A DNA stretch of 37,132 nucleotides from Solirubrobacteraceae bacterium (GCA_030447505.1 JAUJOT010000009.1:1-37132), one strand, 5' to 3'; shown: positions 13,900 through 22,104, counted from the first letter of the stretch. Translations and numbers: made by a program. The notes: generated by a model not told the origin, from the letters alone.

Positions 13900-14589
13900 T
13901 CATCCGACCTTCGCAGTGATCGTCTCGCCGTCGAGCGCCGACAGCGCCCGCTCGACGGACGCGCTGATGCACGTGAAGGTCGGCGTGTCGCGCAGCGTGA
14001 AGGACGCCGACTCGGTCGTGCGCAGGCGCTGGACGAGGTCCAGGAACGACGCCGGATCGTCGGTCTCAAAGGCGACGACGAACTCCTGGTCGTCAAGGCC
14101 GAACGAGTACGACGTGTTGAGGTCGATGCTCGGATACTCACGGCCGAGCGCGATGTGCTCCTGCATGATCCGGTAACGCTCCTGGGGGTCGAGCGCGTAC
14201 CAGGCGCGCGTCTTGACGAACGGATAGACGAACAGGTACTTGGCGTGCGCCGGGCGAACTTCGAGCCGTGACTCGTCGGAGTACTCCGAGGCCTTCGTCA
14301 TCGCGAGGTACGAGTAGGGGATCGTCGCCCACTTCATGAGCCCGCTCTGCGCGAGGACGACGTGGAACTCGTGGATACGATCGAGGTTCTGCGCCTGCGT
14401 CAGCAGCATCAGGTCGGTGTCCCCGCGCGTGCCGATCGTGGAGAACGCCCGCAGCAGGTGCCCGTCCGCGAAGTCCGCACAGGCGGCGGCGAACTCGCGC
14501 TTGCCGCTCTCGCGCAGATCGGCGTCCAACCGCCGCCAAGCGGGCTCCATCTTCAGGAAGGTGTACTTGACGAAATGACGCGCCGGCAC
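13900..14589 (-). CDS. Chlorite dismutase/HemQ-fold heme protein
   Basis: The product has 229 residues from a GTG start. It matches the Cld superfamily: FVKYTFLKMEPAWRRL, a long helical N-half, PYSYL at 91-95, and RIMQEHIALGREY with the proximal heme His145. The C-terminal segment ends ASFTLRDTPTFTCI. In HemQ (coproheme decarboxylase, last step of actinobacterial heme synthesis) this segment usually reads ARYxEFGPFY, so assignment to HemQ is uncertain; it may be a related group of unknown role. It precedes a ferredoxin-NADP+ reductase by four bases. TATCCT eight bases before the GTG supports the start and a leaderless message. No ribosome-binding site is visible. Confidence 0.82.
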   Translation of the reverse strand: MPARHFVKYTFLKMEPAWRRLDADLRESGKREFAAACADFADGHLLRAFSTIGTRGDTDLMLLTQAQNLDRIHEFHVVLAQSGLMKWATIPYSYLAMTKASEYSDESRLEVRPAHAKYLFVYPFVKTRAWYALDPQERYRIMQEHIALGREYPSIDLNTSYSFGLDDQEFVVAFETDDPASFLDLVQRLRTTESASFTLRDTPTFTCISASVERALSALDGETITAKVG

Positions 14590-14597
14590 GGACAGAG

Positions 14598-14603
14598 AGG
14601 ATA
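14598..14603 (-). promoter_or_regulatory. Leaderless-type -10 box for Cld-fold gene
   Basis: On the minus strand TATCCT is followed by 8 nt to the GTG. It lies in a divergent gap of only 23 bp, which leaves no room for a normal leader on either side. Confidence 0.5.
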
Positions 14604-14612
14604 GAGCGGGCG

Positions 14613-16580
14613 ATGCTGCGCTTCCGGTTCGCCCGGCGGCTGCTCTGCGCGAGCGCGCTCGCGTTCGCCGCCGCCGTCGCCCTCGCCGCCCCCGCAGCGG
14701 TCGCGCAGGCGAGCGATCCACGCGTCGTTCTCGCGTTCCTGCCGGCCGGCGGCGACGACAACCCCAAGCCCGTCCTGGAGCGTCTCGACGCGCGCACGCG
14801 CTTTGCGATCGGGCTGGTCAGCGCGACGCAGGGCCGCTCCTCGCCCGAGCAGATGGCGCTCGACGTCTCGTCCGGATCGCGGACCTCGCGCGGCGTCTAC
14901 GAGCCGCAGGAGCCGCCGCCGCTCGAGCTCGTCGTGGGCGGCGACCGCAGCGGCTTCATCTTCGGCTGGAACAAGGCGCTCGAGCGCGCGGCGTCGGCGC
15001 CCGCCGAGATCAAGCCCGGCCTGCTCGCCGGCCAGATCCCGGGCGGGGCGGCCTATGCGGGCGTCGCGGGGCGCACCCATGTGGAGGCTGTCGCGGCCGC
15101 CGACCGCAGCGGCGACGTCGCCGAGGTGTCGCTCGGCCCGGCGGCGACGCTCGCCGATCGCGCCACCGCGCTGCTCGTGCGCCATCGGCTCGTCGTCGTC
15201 GGCCTGCCGACCTCGGCGAAGGGCGACGAGGAGCTCGACGAGCTGCTGCGCGCCCGCCGCGCCCGCGACCTGCTGATCGTCGTCCAGACGCCGCCCCGCA
15301 CGCGCGTGCCCGAGCTGCTGCCGATCGGCGTCGTCGGCCTGCAGGGCAACGGCCTGCTGACGTCGGCGACGACGCATCTGGAGGGGATCGTCGGCGGGAT
15401 CGACATCCCGGTGACGATCCTGCGCCACCTCGGAATCGCGGTGCCGGCGGGCGTTCGCGGACAGCCGATGCGCGCCGAGGCGGGGGTTCGCGACGCGGCG
15501 GCGCTGCAGGCGCTCGAGGCGCGCCTGCGCGTCGTCAGCGGACGGCGCACGCCGGTGCTCGGGGCGCTGGCGTTCACCTGGCTGGCGCTCGTCCTGGCGC
15601 TCGGCTTCGTCGCCGACCGGCGCGGAGTCCGCGGCGCGCTGCGGATCGGCGCGCTCGGATTCATGTGGGTTCCGGCGGTGTTCCTGTTCACGGGCTGGCT
15701 GGCGCCGTCGCGGCTGGCGGAGGTGGCGATCGTCGTCGCCGGCTCGTTCGGCCTGGCCGCGCTGACCGACCGCTTCGTGCGCTGGCCGCGCGGCCCGCTG
15801 CTGCCGGCCGCGGTCGCGATCGGCGCCTACGCGGTCGACCTGATCTTCGGCTCGCCGCTGATCATCCGCTCGCTGCTGGGCGTCAACCCGCGCTCGGGAT
15901 CGCGCTTCTACGGGCTGGGCAACGAGCTCGAGTCGACGCTGACGGTGCTGCTGCTCGTCGGCCTCGGCGCCCTGCTGTGGGGTCGCGGCGAGTCGCGGCG
16001 CAGCGCGGCGGTCATCGCGCTGACGGGCGCGGTCTTCGCGGTGTTCGTCGGCGCGGGCCAGCTCGGCGCCGATGTCGGGGGCGTCATCACGGTCGGCGCG
16101 GGGATCGCGGCGGCGACGATCGTGATGCTGCCAGGGAGGCCGTCGCGCAGGCTGATCGCGCTCGCCGCGGCCGTGCCGGTCCTCGCGCTGGCCGCCATCG
16201 CGCTGCTCGACCTCGCGACCGGCGGAGACGGCCACTTCACGCGGACGGTGTTGCAGGCCGACAGCGCCGGCTCGCTGTGGGACGTCGTCAAGCGCCGCTA
16301 CACGCTCGCCTTCAACGTCTTCACGCTCGGCGCGATGCCGCTGATCATCGTCGTCGGGGCGCTCGCCGTCGCCTACGCGGTGCGCTACCGCGAGCGCATC
16401 TACGCGCCGCTGCGCGGCTCACCGTCCTGGCGCGCGGCGCTGATCGGCGGGCTGACCGCAGCCGTCGTCGGGGCGCTGTTCAACGACTCCGGCCCGTTGC
16501 TGTTCGCGTTCGGGATCGCCGTGCTGACCTGCGCGACCGCGTACGTGCGCGGGGATCCGGCGCTGGTGGGCGAGCAGTAG
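14613..16580 (+). CDS. Large membrane protein with N-terminal extracytoplasmic domain
   Basis: The product has 655 residues. A signal peptide (about 1-32, ending AAVAQA) leads to an extracytoplasmic domain of about 280 residues. This domain ends with IDIPVTILRHLGIAVPAGVR, which recalls the tail of alkaline-phosphatase-superfamily enzymes (D..PT.L..LG...P....G). From about 315 to 645 there are roughly 8-10 membrane helices. Motifs that look conserved are NPRSGSRFYGLGNELEST, GADVGGVITVGAG and FNDSGPLLF. I recall similar unnamed two-part proteins in actinobacteria. A role in cell-wall polymer or lipid processing is possible but unproven; the metal ligands expected of an active phosphatase are not obvious. 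It starts 23 bp from the divergent heme-protein gene and is followed by a glycosyltransferase. Confidence 0.7.
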   Translation: MLRFRFARRLLCASALAFAAAVALAAPAAVAQASDPRVVLAFLPAGGDDNPKPVLERLDARTRFAIGLVSATQGRSSPEQMALDVSSGSRTSRGVYEPQEPPPLELVVGGDRSGFIFGWNKALERAASAPAEIKPGLLAGQIPGGAAYAGVAGRTHVEAVAAADRSGDVAEVSLGPAATLADRATALLVRHRLVVVGLPTSAKGDEELDELLRARRARDLLIVVQTPPRTRVPELLPIGVVGLQGNGLLTSATTHLEGIVGGIDIPVTILRHLGIAVPAGVRGQPMRAEAGVRDAAALQALEARLRVVSGRRTPVLGALAFTWLALVLALGFVADRRGVRGALRIGALGFMWVPAVFLFTGWLAPSRLAEVAIVVAGSFGLAALTDRFVRWPRGPLLPAAVAIGAYAVDLIFGSPLIIRSLLGVNPRSGSRFYGLGNELESTLTVLLLVGLGALLWGRGESRRSAAVIALTGAVFAVFVGAGQLGADVGGVITVGAGIAAATIVMLPGRPSRRLIALAAAVPVLALAAIALLDLATGGDGHFTRTVLQADSAGSLWDVVKRRYTLAFNVFTLGAMPLIIVVGALAVAYAVRYRERIYAPLRGSPSWRAALIGGLTAAVVGALFNDSGPLLFAFGIAVLTCATAYVRGDPALVGEQ

Positions 16581-16643
16581 CTCGCAGGCGCTGGCGCAGG
16601 GATCGGTGCTGGCGCTCGCTGGCCAGGCCGAGTACAGCCGGGG

Positions 16644-16649
16644 TAGGAT
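16644..16649 (+). promoter_or_regulatory. Leaderless-type -10 box for glycosyltransferase-flippase gene
   Basis: TAGGAT is followed by 6 nt to the ATG at 16656. The preceding gap of 75 bp has no other clear signal. Confidence 0.45.
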
Positions 16650-16655
16650 GCGCCG

Positions 16656-19055
16656 ATGCGCATCGCGCTGGTGTCCCCGTACTCGTGGACCTATCCGGGG
16701 GGAGTGACGCGCCACATCGAATCGCTCGCGGAGCAGTACATCGCCGCGGGCCACGACGTGCGCGTCCTGTCACCGGTCGATCCCGATGACCGCCTGACGC
16801 GGCGGCTGCACCGCGGCGCCCGCCCGTCCCAGCGCGCGCTGCCGGAGTACCTCGTCGCGCTCGGGCGCACGCTCGGCTTCCCGTCCAACGGCGCGGTCTC
16901 GAACATCGCCTGCGGCGTCTCGACGCTCGTCGCGCTGCGTCGCGAGCTCGAGCGCGGCTACGACGTCGTGCACCTGCACGAGCCGGTCGCGCCGGTCCCC
17001 GGCTGGGACTCGCTGATGACCGTCGACGCGCCGCTCGTCGCGACGTTCCACTGCTACTCCGAGAACGTGTTCTCCAACAACGTCGCGAACGTCCTGGGCG
17101 CGCGCCGGCGGCTGAACCGCCTGCACGTGCGGATCGCCGTCTCGCAGGCCGCCGCATGGACAGGGCGGCGCTTCTACGGCGGGACGTACCGGATCATCCC
17201 CAACGGCGTCGACGTCCCGGCGCAGCTGCCCGACCTGCGCGAGCCCGAGTGCGAATCCGCCGCCGCCGGCGGCGATCGCGCGCCGCTGCGGATCGCCTTC
17301 ATCGGGCAGGCCGTCGAGCGCAAGGGGCTGCCGATCCTGCTGCGCGCCTTCGAGGCGCTGCGCGAGCACGTCGCGTGCCGGCTCGACGTCATCGGCGTCG
17401 ACGCCGACCAGCTCGGGCCGCTGATGCTCGACGCGCGCGACGTCGTCGCGCACGGCAAGTGCAGCGACGAGCAGAAGCTGCGCCTGCTCGCCGGGGCCGA
17501 CGTGCTGTGCGCGCCGTCGCTCGGCGGCGAGAGCTTCGGCATGGTCCTGACGGAGGCGTTTGCGGCCGGCACGACGGTCGTCGCGTCGGAGATCGCGGGC
17601 TACCGCGACGTCGTCGAGCACGACGTCAACGGACTGCTCGTGCGGCGCGGCGATGCGACGGCGCTGGCCGAGGCGCTGCGCGACCTCGCGCTCGATCCGG
17701 CGCGCCGTGCCCGCCTCGCCGCCGCGGCCGCCGCGTCGGCGCCGCGTTATGCCTGGCCGCGCGTCGCGGCCGAGGTGCTCGCCTCCTACGAGGATGCGAT
17801 CGCGCTGCACGCACGCGCGCCGCAGGGCGCCGCCGCGCGACTCGGACTCGTGCCCGCCGACGGCGAGCGCGTGCCCGCAAGGCGTCTGCCGACGCTCGAG
17901 CCCGCGCTCGCGCGGACCGCGCGCGACGTCTCGCGCCCCGGCGCGCGGATGGCGCGCCGGCTGGCGATCTGCGCCGTCGGCCTGCTCGCCGCGGGGCTCG
18001 CGGTGGTCGCGCTGCAGCGGATCGGCGTCGGCCGGATCGGGCACGCGCTCTTGAACGCCGCGCCCCCCTGGGTGCTGCTCGGGCTCGGGCTGATGTGCCT
18101 CTCGATGATCGTCCGCGCGGTCGCCTGGCACGCGATCCTGCGCGCGGCGCTGCCGCGCGCAGGCGTCCGTGCGCGCGACGCGCTGCAGGGCACGTTCATC
18201 GGCGTGCTGATGTCAGCCACGCTGCCGGCCCGGCTCGGCGAGCCCTCGCGCGCGTTCGTCGTCGCGCGCCGGATCGGCAGCGCGCGCGAGCACCTCCCGG
18301 TCGTGCTGGGGACGATCGTGTCGCAGTCGCTGCTGAACATCCTCGCGCTGATCGTGCTCGGGATCACGATGTTCTCGACCGTCGACCTGTTCACGCACCA
18401 CGCGGCACTGCTGGTCGTCGCGATCGCGCCGCTTGCGATCGTCGTCACGCTGCTCGCGGCGCCGCTGTTGCTGCGCTCGGGCAAGCCCACCAAACGCGGT
18501 GCGGCCGGTGCGGGACCGCACACGCGACGAGCCGCGTTCGCTGCCGGCTTCGCGCGGCTGGCGGCGCTCATGACGCAGGCGCGCTCCGCGCTCGTGCAGC
18601 TGCGCGCCGGGCTGACGGTCTTTCGCCGGCCGCGGCTCGGCGCCCTCGCGACGTTCGCGCAGCTGTCGGCCTGGGCGCTGCAGTGGCTGTCGTGCTACGT
18701 GCTGCTCGTCGCGCTCGGCTTGGACGAACAGGCGGGCGCCGGCGCGGCCGCCGCCGTGCTGTTCGCCGTGAACGTGACCGCCGTCCTGCCCGCGACGCCG
18801 TCGAACGTCGGCGTCTTCCAGGCCGCCTGCGTCGCGGTGCTCGCCGCCTACGGCGTCGGCTACGCCGACGCGCTCGCGTACGGGATCATCCTGCAGTCCG
18901 TCGAGGTCGCGACGGCGATCGCGATGGGCGCCCCGGCGCTCGTCAAGGAAGGGCTGTCGTGGCGCGAGGTGCGCCTGCGCGCGATCCACGCGGCACCGGT
19001 CGAGCTCGCGCCCGTGCCGGGCTTCGCGCGCGGCGAGGTGCGCGAGCCCGCGTAG
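16656..19055 (+). CDS. Fusion: GT4 glycosyltransferase (PimA-like) plus flippase-like LPG-synthase membrane domain
   Basis: The product has 799 residues. Residues 1-385 form a GT-B glycosyltransferase of family GT4: MRIALVSPYSWTYPGGVTRH, HLHEP at 107-111, the donor-binding ERKG at 221-224, and the E-x7-E pair Glu292/Glu300 in GGESFGMVLTEAF. It is closest to PimA-like enzymes that mannosylate phosphatidylinositol. A linker of about 45 residues leads to a membrane domain (about 435-770) with the LPG_synthase_TM layout, including GTFIGVLMSATLPARLGEPSRA and LPATPSNVGVFQAA. Such domains occur in lipid flippases and aminoacyl-lipid synthases; the catalytic part of MprF is absent. One chain could both glycosylate a lipid and move it across the membrane. 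It follows another envelope gene, 75 bp away. Confidence 0.87.
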   Translation: MRIALVSPYSWTYPGGVTRHIESLAEQYIAAGHDVRVLSPVDPDDRLTRRLHRGARPSQRALPEYLVALGRTLGFPSNGAVSNIACGVSTLVALRRELERGYDVVHLHEPVAPVPGWDSLMTVDAPLVATFHCYSENVFSNNVANVLGARRRLNRLHVRIAVSQAAAWTGRRFYGGTYRIIPNGVDVPAQLPDLREPECESAAAGGDRAPLRIAFIGQAVERKGLPILLRAFEALREHVACRLDVIGVDADQLGPLMLDARDVVAHGKCSDEQKLRLLAGADVLCAPSLGGESFGMVLTEAFAAGTTVVASEIAGYRDVVEHDVNGLLVRRGDATALAEALRDLALDPARRARLAAAAAASAPRYAWPRVAAEVLASYEDAIALHARAPQGAAARLGLVPADGERVPARRLPTLEPALARTARDVSRPGARMARRLAICAVGLLAAGLAVVALQRIGVGRIGHALLNAAPPWVLLGLGLMCLSMIVRAVAWHAILRAALPRAGVRARDALQGTFIGVLMSATLPARLGEPSRAFVVARRIGSAREHLPVVLGTIVSQSLLNILALIVLGITMFSTVDLFTHHAALLVVAIAPLAIVVTLLAAPLLLRSGKPTKRGAAGAGPHTRRAAFAAGFARLAALMTQARSALVQLRAGLTVFRRPRLGALATFAQLSAWALQWLSCYVLLVALGLDEQAGAGAAAAVLFAVNVTAVLPATPSNVGVFQAACVAVLAAYGVGYADALAYGIILQSVEVATAIAMGAPALVKEGLSWREVRLRAIHAAPVELAPVPGFARGEVREPA

Positions 19056-19105
19056 GGCAGACGCCGGAGAATGATCGCGGCGTCGCGCGTCGAACTGCTT
19101 CGCCG

Positions 19106-19366
19106 ATGCCCGACGCCTGGATCTACGTCCTGCGCTGCCGCGACGGCTCGCTGTACTGCGGCTGGACATCGGATCTCGAGCGCCGTCTGCGCGCACACGA
19201 CGCGGGCCGCGCGAGCCGCTACACGGCGAGCCGCCTGCCGGTCTCGCTCGCGCTCGCCCAGCCGATGGCGGACCGCAGCGCGGCGCGGCGCGAGGAGGCG
19301 CGCATCAAGCGCCTGACGCGCGCGCAGAAGCTCGCGCTCGTCGCAGCCGGGCCGTTTGGCGTGTAA
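19106..19366 (+). CDS. GIY-YIG nuclease family protein
   Basis: The product has 86 residues, the length of the YhbQ/UPF0213 group. WIYVLRCRDGSLYCGWTSDL carries the GIY-YIG motif (as IYV...YCG), followed by the conserved Arg in ERRLRAHDAG. The catalytic Glu lies in ARREEARIKRL. Members are small DNA nucleases of unclear cellular role, probably in DNA repair or uptake. The ATG at 19106 is chosen because it directly precedes the family start; the frame is open far upstream only as a shadow of the previous gene. No obvious promoter or ribosome-binding site is seen. Confidence 0.85.
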   Translation: MPDAWIYVLRCRDGSLYCGWTSDLERRLRAHDAGRASRYTASRLPVSLALAQPMADRSAARREEARIKRLTRAQKLALVAAGPFGV

Positions 19367-19442
19367 GGTCGCGCGGTCGCTGGCGCAGGCGTGCTGCAGC
19401 CGTCTGTGCCAGATCTCGATACCCGGGGAATCAGAGGTGCGG

Positions 19443-20957
19443 ATGAAGGGGTTGATGTCGACCGCTGCGTCGCGTGCGTGGCTCGCTGTGGCGCTCGTCG
19501 GCTTCGTCGTCGTGGTGCTCGTCCTCGTGCTGTCGCTGATCCCGCGCCTCGGCGCCGGCCAGCAGCTGATCGACAGCGCCGAGCCGGCGTTCAGCGACGA
19601 GCGGGTGGCGGGGACGCGCGCGGGGATGAACCTGCTGTCGCAGTACGTCGACCTCGCCGATCCGCTGCTGACGGCTCGTGGCGGGGCGCACGAGGAGGTG
19701 CGCTCGCTCGTGCGGCTGATCCGGCGCAAGCTCGGCCTGACGAACGCGCAGGCGCGCAGGATCCTGCGTCGTGAGGCACCGCATACCGAGGCGCTCGCGC
19801 GCGCCCTGCCGCTGGAGGGCGTCGCCGACGAGATCCCGCGCCTGACGTCGTACCTCGCCACGACGCTCGCCGTCAGCGAGGACGATCTCGCCGCGACGCT
19901 CGAGCAGAGCTTCCCGCGCATCGCGCAGATGCTGTCGACGCTGCCCAGCGTGACGGATGCCTGGAACGACGTGCCGGGCATCGACGGGCTGACGCGGCTG
20001 TCGCGCGACAAGCCGGTGCAGACCGTGCCGGGGCTGCGCAAGTACCTGCGCGACGACGTCGTGGCGCTGATCGCCGAGCGCAAGGAGGACTTCCAGAGCC
20101 TGTCCGCCAGGGGCGGCATCGGCTACATCCCGTACCTGCTGCTGATCGTCGGTGCGGGATTGTTCGCCCTCGGCGTGCTCCAGGCGCGCCGAGCCACGAT
20201 CACGGCGCCCGGCAGGCTGCCGTGGAGCCTCGTCGTGGCGGTCGGGGTCGTTCTGATCGCGCTCGTCGTCGTCGCGCAGTACTTCCCGCGCCTGAACGGC
20301 GGCCAGGAGCTCGTCACGGACCTCGAGCCCGTCTTCGCGCAGCAGCGCGTCGAGGGCGCGGCGACCGGCTTCGAGACCGTCCACGAGGCGATCCTGTTCG
20401 CCGATCCGATCATGACGCCGGGCGGCGGCGTCAGCCGCGAGACGCCGCGGCTGTATCGCTTCGTCGCCGACCGCACCGGCCGCAGCCGCGGTGACGTGCG
20501 CCGCGCGCTGAGCCGCCGCGCGCCGCGGACGATCGCGCTGCTCGACGCCCTACCGCTGACCCGCGTCGCCGACGAGGTGCCGCGGCTGATCGACTACCTC
20601 GCACGGGCCCTGCGGATGTCGCCCGACGAGGTCGTCGCGCTGCTGCGCAGGCGCACCCCCGGCCTCACCCGGGCGCTGCTGGCGGCGCCGGACGTGACCT
20701 CGGGCTGGAACGGCGTGCCCGGAACGCGCGAGCTGACGCGCTTCGACGGCGTCACGCCGGTGCGCACGATGCCGCAGTTCGACGACTACATGCGCCAGGA
20801 CCTGATCGCAGTCCTCGTCAAGGAGCGCGCGCACTTCGAGACGCTGGCGAGCAGGTCGCCGCCGCTCGGCACGCTCGCGCCGGCGCTGCTGATCGCCGGC
20901 CTGCTCGTGATGCTCTACGGCGGGGTGATGATGCAGCTCGTCGCGCGCCGCTCCTGA
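19443..20957 (+). CDS. Membrane protein built of two homologous halves, unknown function
   Basis: The product has 504 residues and repeats itself with an offset of 248. Each half (about 13-245 and 262-493) has a membrane helix, IPRLGAGQQL or FPRLNGGQEL, an extracytoplasmic helical domain of about 190 residues, and a closing membrane helix. Paired landmarks are ERVAGTRAG/QRVEGAATG, ADPLL/ADPIM, LPLEGVADEIPRL/LPLTRVADEVPRL, TDAWNDVPG/TSGWNGVPG and TVPGLRKYLRDD/TMPQFDDYMRQD. I do not recognise the family. The topology suggests two outward domains, each anchored at both ends, perhaps pore-like or scaffold-like. AGAGG five bases before the ATG supports the start; a GTG two codons earlier is also possible. 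Neighbours give no functional hint. Confidence 0.8.
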   Translation: MKGLMSTAASRAWLAVALVGFVVVVLVLVLSLIPRLGAGQQLIDSAEPAFSDERVAGTRAGMNLLSQYVDLADPLLTARGGAHEEVRSLVRLIRRKLGLTNAQARRILRREAPHTEALARALPLEGVADEIPRLTSYLATTLAVSEDDLAATLEQSFPRIAQMLSTLPSVTDAWNDVPGIDGLTRLSRDKPVQTVPGLRKYLRDDVVALIAERKEDFQSLSARGGIGYIPYLLLIVGAGLFALGVLQARRATITAPGRLPWSLVVAVGVVLIALVVVAQYFPRLNGGQELVTDLEPVFAQQRVEGAATGFETVHEAILFADPIMTPGGGVSRETPRLYRFVADRTGRSRGDVRRALSRRAPRTIALLDALPLTRVADEVPRLIDYLARALRMSPDEVVALLRRRTPGLTRALLAAPDVTSGWNGVPGTRELTRFDGVTPVRTMPQFDDYMRQDLIAVLVKERAHFETLASRSPPLGTLAPALLIAGLLVMLYGGVMMQLVARRS

Positions 20958-20999
20958 CGTCGGCGACGCCCGCCGCGCACGGATCTCGTCGCTGACGAT

Positions 21000-21027
21000 T
21001 CAAGTTCGCTGCGCGCAGTGCCGATGA
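21000..21027 (+). promoter_or_regulatory. FliA (sigma-28)-type promoter before STAS gene
   Basis: TCAAGTTC (21000-21007), 12 nt, then GCCGATGA (21020-21027). The enterobacterial sigma-28 consensus is TAAAGTTT-N11-GCCGATAA: the -35 agrees at 6 of 8 positions and the -10 at 7 of 8, with a spacer one base longer. Transcription would start about 35 nt before the ATG at 21070. Confidence 0.6.
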
Positions 21028-21069
21028 GCGGCCTGAGAACCCTGCTCCCGCTCGTGCGAGGCCCCGCCA

Positions 21070-21408
21070 ATGACTCCCAGCCCTTCCTCTCAGGCTCAAT
21101 CCCTCGAGATCCACGTCGTGCGCGACCGCCAGGAGGCAACAGTGGCCCTGCACGGTGAGCTCGATCTCGTCTCCGCCGACATGCTCGAGGGCGAGGTTCG
21201 AAAGCTGCACCTGGCCGGGTTCGATCGCGTCGTGGTCGACCTGCGCCACGTCGAGTTCTTGGATTCGACCGGCCTGCGCGTGCTGCTCAGCCTGCGCAAC
21301 GCCGCGAAGCGCGAACGCCACCGGCTGGTCCTCGTGCCGGGACCGCGCCAGGTGCAGCGGCTGTTCGAGCTGACGGCGACAGGGCCGTTGTTCGACTGGC
21401 GCGACTGA
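21070..21408 (+). CDS. STAS-domain anti-sigma factor antagonist
   Basis: The product has 112 residues, a single STAS domain. The core reads EATVALHGELDLVSADMLE and VVVDLRHVEFLDSTGLRVLL, with Ser66 at the position that kinases phosphorylate in SpoIIAA/RsbV. Such proteins bind anti-sigma factors in their unphosphorylated state and so free a sigma factor. No serine kinase (RsbW-like) gene is in the window. A FliA-type promoter lies upstream, which suggests expression together with flagellar or chemotaxis genes. The gene is convergent with a second STAS gene, 20 bp away. Confidence 0.9.
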   Translation: MTPSPSSQAQSLEIHVVRDRQEATVALHGELDLVSADMLEGEVRKLHLAGFDRVVVDLRHVEFLDSTGLRVLLSLRNAAKRERHRLVLVPGPRQVQRLFELTATGPLFDWRD

Positions 21409-21428
21409 CTCGCGCCCGTAGAGCTGCT

Positions 21429-21821
21429 TCACCCGGCACGCAGGGACGGGGCCGCGTTGCGATCGACGAACGCCAGCAGCGTCGTAAGGCCGCTCCACTC
21501 CAACCGCTGCTGGACGCTGTCGGCACCGCTCAGAAGCATCAGCGGCTTGCTCTGAGCGCGCGAGCGGGCGCCGGCGTCGAGCAGGACCCGCACGCCGGCG
21601 GAGTCGAGCAACAGCAGGCCGCGCAGATCGAGGACGATCTCGCGGGCGTCCGTTGCCTCGATCCGCCGCAGCTCGTGCTCCAGTTGCCACGCCGTCGCCA
21701 GGTCCAGCTCTCCGACAGCCGTGACCGTGTGGCGGTCGCCGTCGCGCTGCGAGCTGATCTGGAGCCCGTCGGCGATCGCCGCCGGGTCGCGCTGCCGTTG
21801 CCCGTGCAGGCGTTCGAACAT
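21429..21821 (-). CDS. STAS-domain anti-sigma factor antagonist
   Basis: The product has 130 residues. The STAS core is HTVTAVGELDLATAWQLEHE and EIVLDLRGLLLLDSAGVRVL, with Ser74 as the candidate phosphorylation site. It has a 25-residue polar N-terminal extension. I chose the ATG at 21821 because AAGGGA lies six bases before it; a GTG at 21836 would add five residues and use up that site. It faces the other STAS gene tail to tail. The two proteins share the fold but differ in most positions, so they are old paralogues or separate acquisitions, not a recent duplication. Confidence 0.88.
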   Translation of the reverse strand: MFERLHGQRQRDPAAIADGLQISSQRDGDRHTVTAVGELDLATAWQLEHELRRIEATDAREIVLDLRGLLLLDSAGVRVLLDAGARSRAQSKPLMLLSGADSVQQRLEWSGLTTLLAFVDRNAAPSLRAG

Positions 21822-21864
21822 GGTCGGTCCCTTCACCAGTGCCCGTGCAGCGCGACCCGGACCG

Positions 21865-22095
21865 CTACACGTACGGGTCGGCGTGGGAGTCGCGCTCGAC
21901 GACGCGGTCGCGCCTCGCGATCGCGCCGCGGTCGCGGCGCGCGAGGAACAACAGCGAGACGGCCAGCCCCACGATCCCGACGACGATCAGGATCGTGCCG
22001 ACGGTGGCGATCTCGATGCCGGAGACCGTCGAGGTGACCGCGAACGTGAGGATCGCGCCCAGCGCGATGAGGAATATCGATGTACCTATGCCCAT
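21865..22095 (-). CDS. DUF6458 family small membrane protein
   Basis: The product has 76 residues. It opens MGIGTSIFLIALGAILTFAV and has a second hydrophobic helix (ATVGTILIVVGIVGLAVSLL), then a charged tail (RRDRVVERDSHADPYV). The MGIGxSIFLIALGAIL start is the signature of DUF6458, a small actinobacterial membrane protein of unknown role. AGGAG lies seven bases before the ATG. Its own stop is 43 bases before the start of the reverse STAS gene, so it may be co-transcribed with it. Confidence 0.82.
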   Translation of the reverse strand: MGIGTSIFLIALGAILTFAVTSTVSGIEIATVGTILIVVGIVGLAVSLLFLARRDRGAIARRDRVVERDSHADPYV

Positions 22096-22104
22096 GGAAC
22101 TCTC

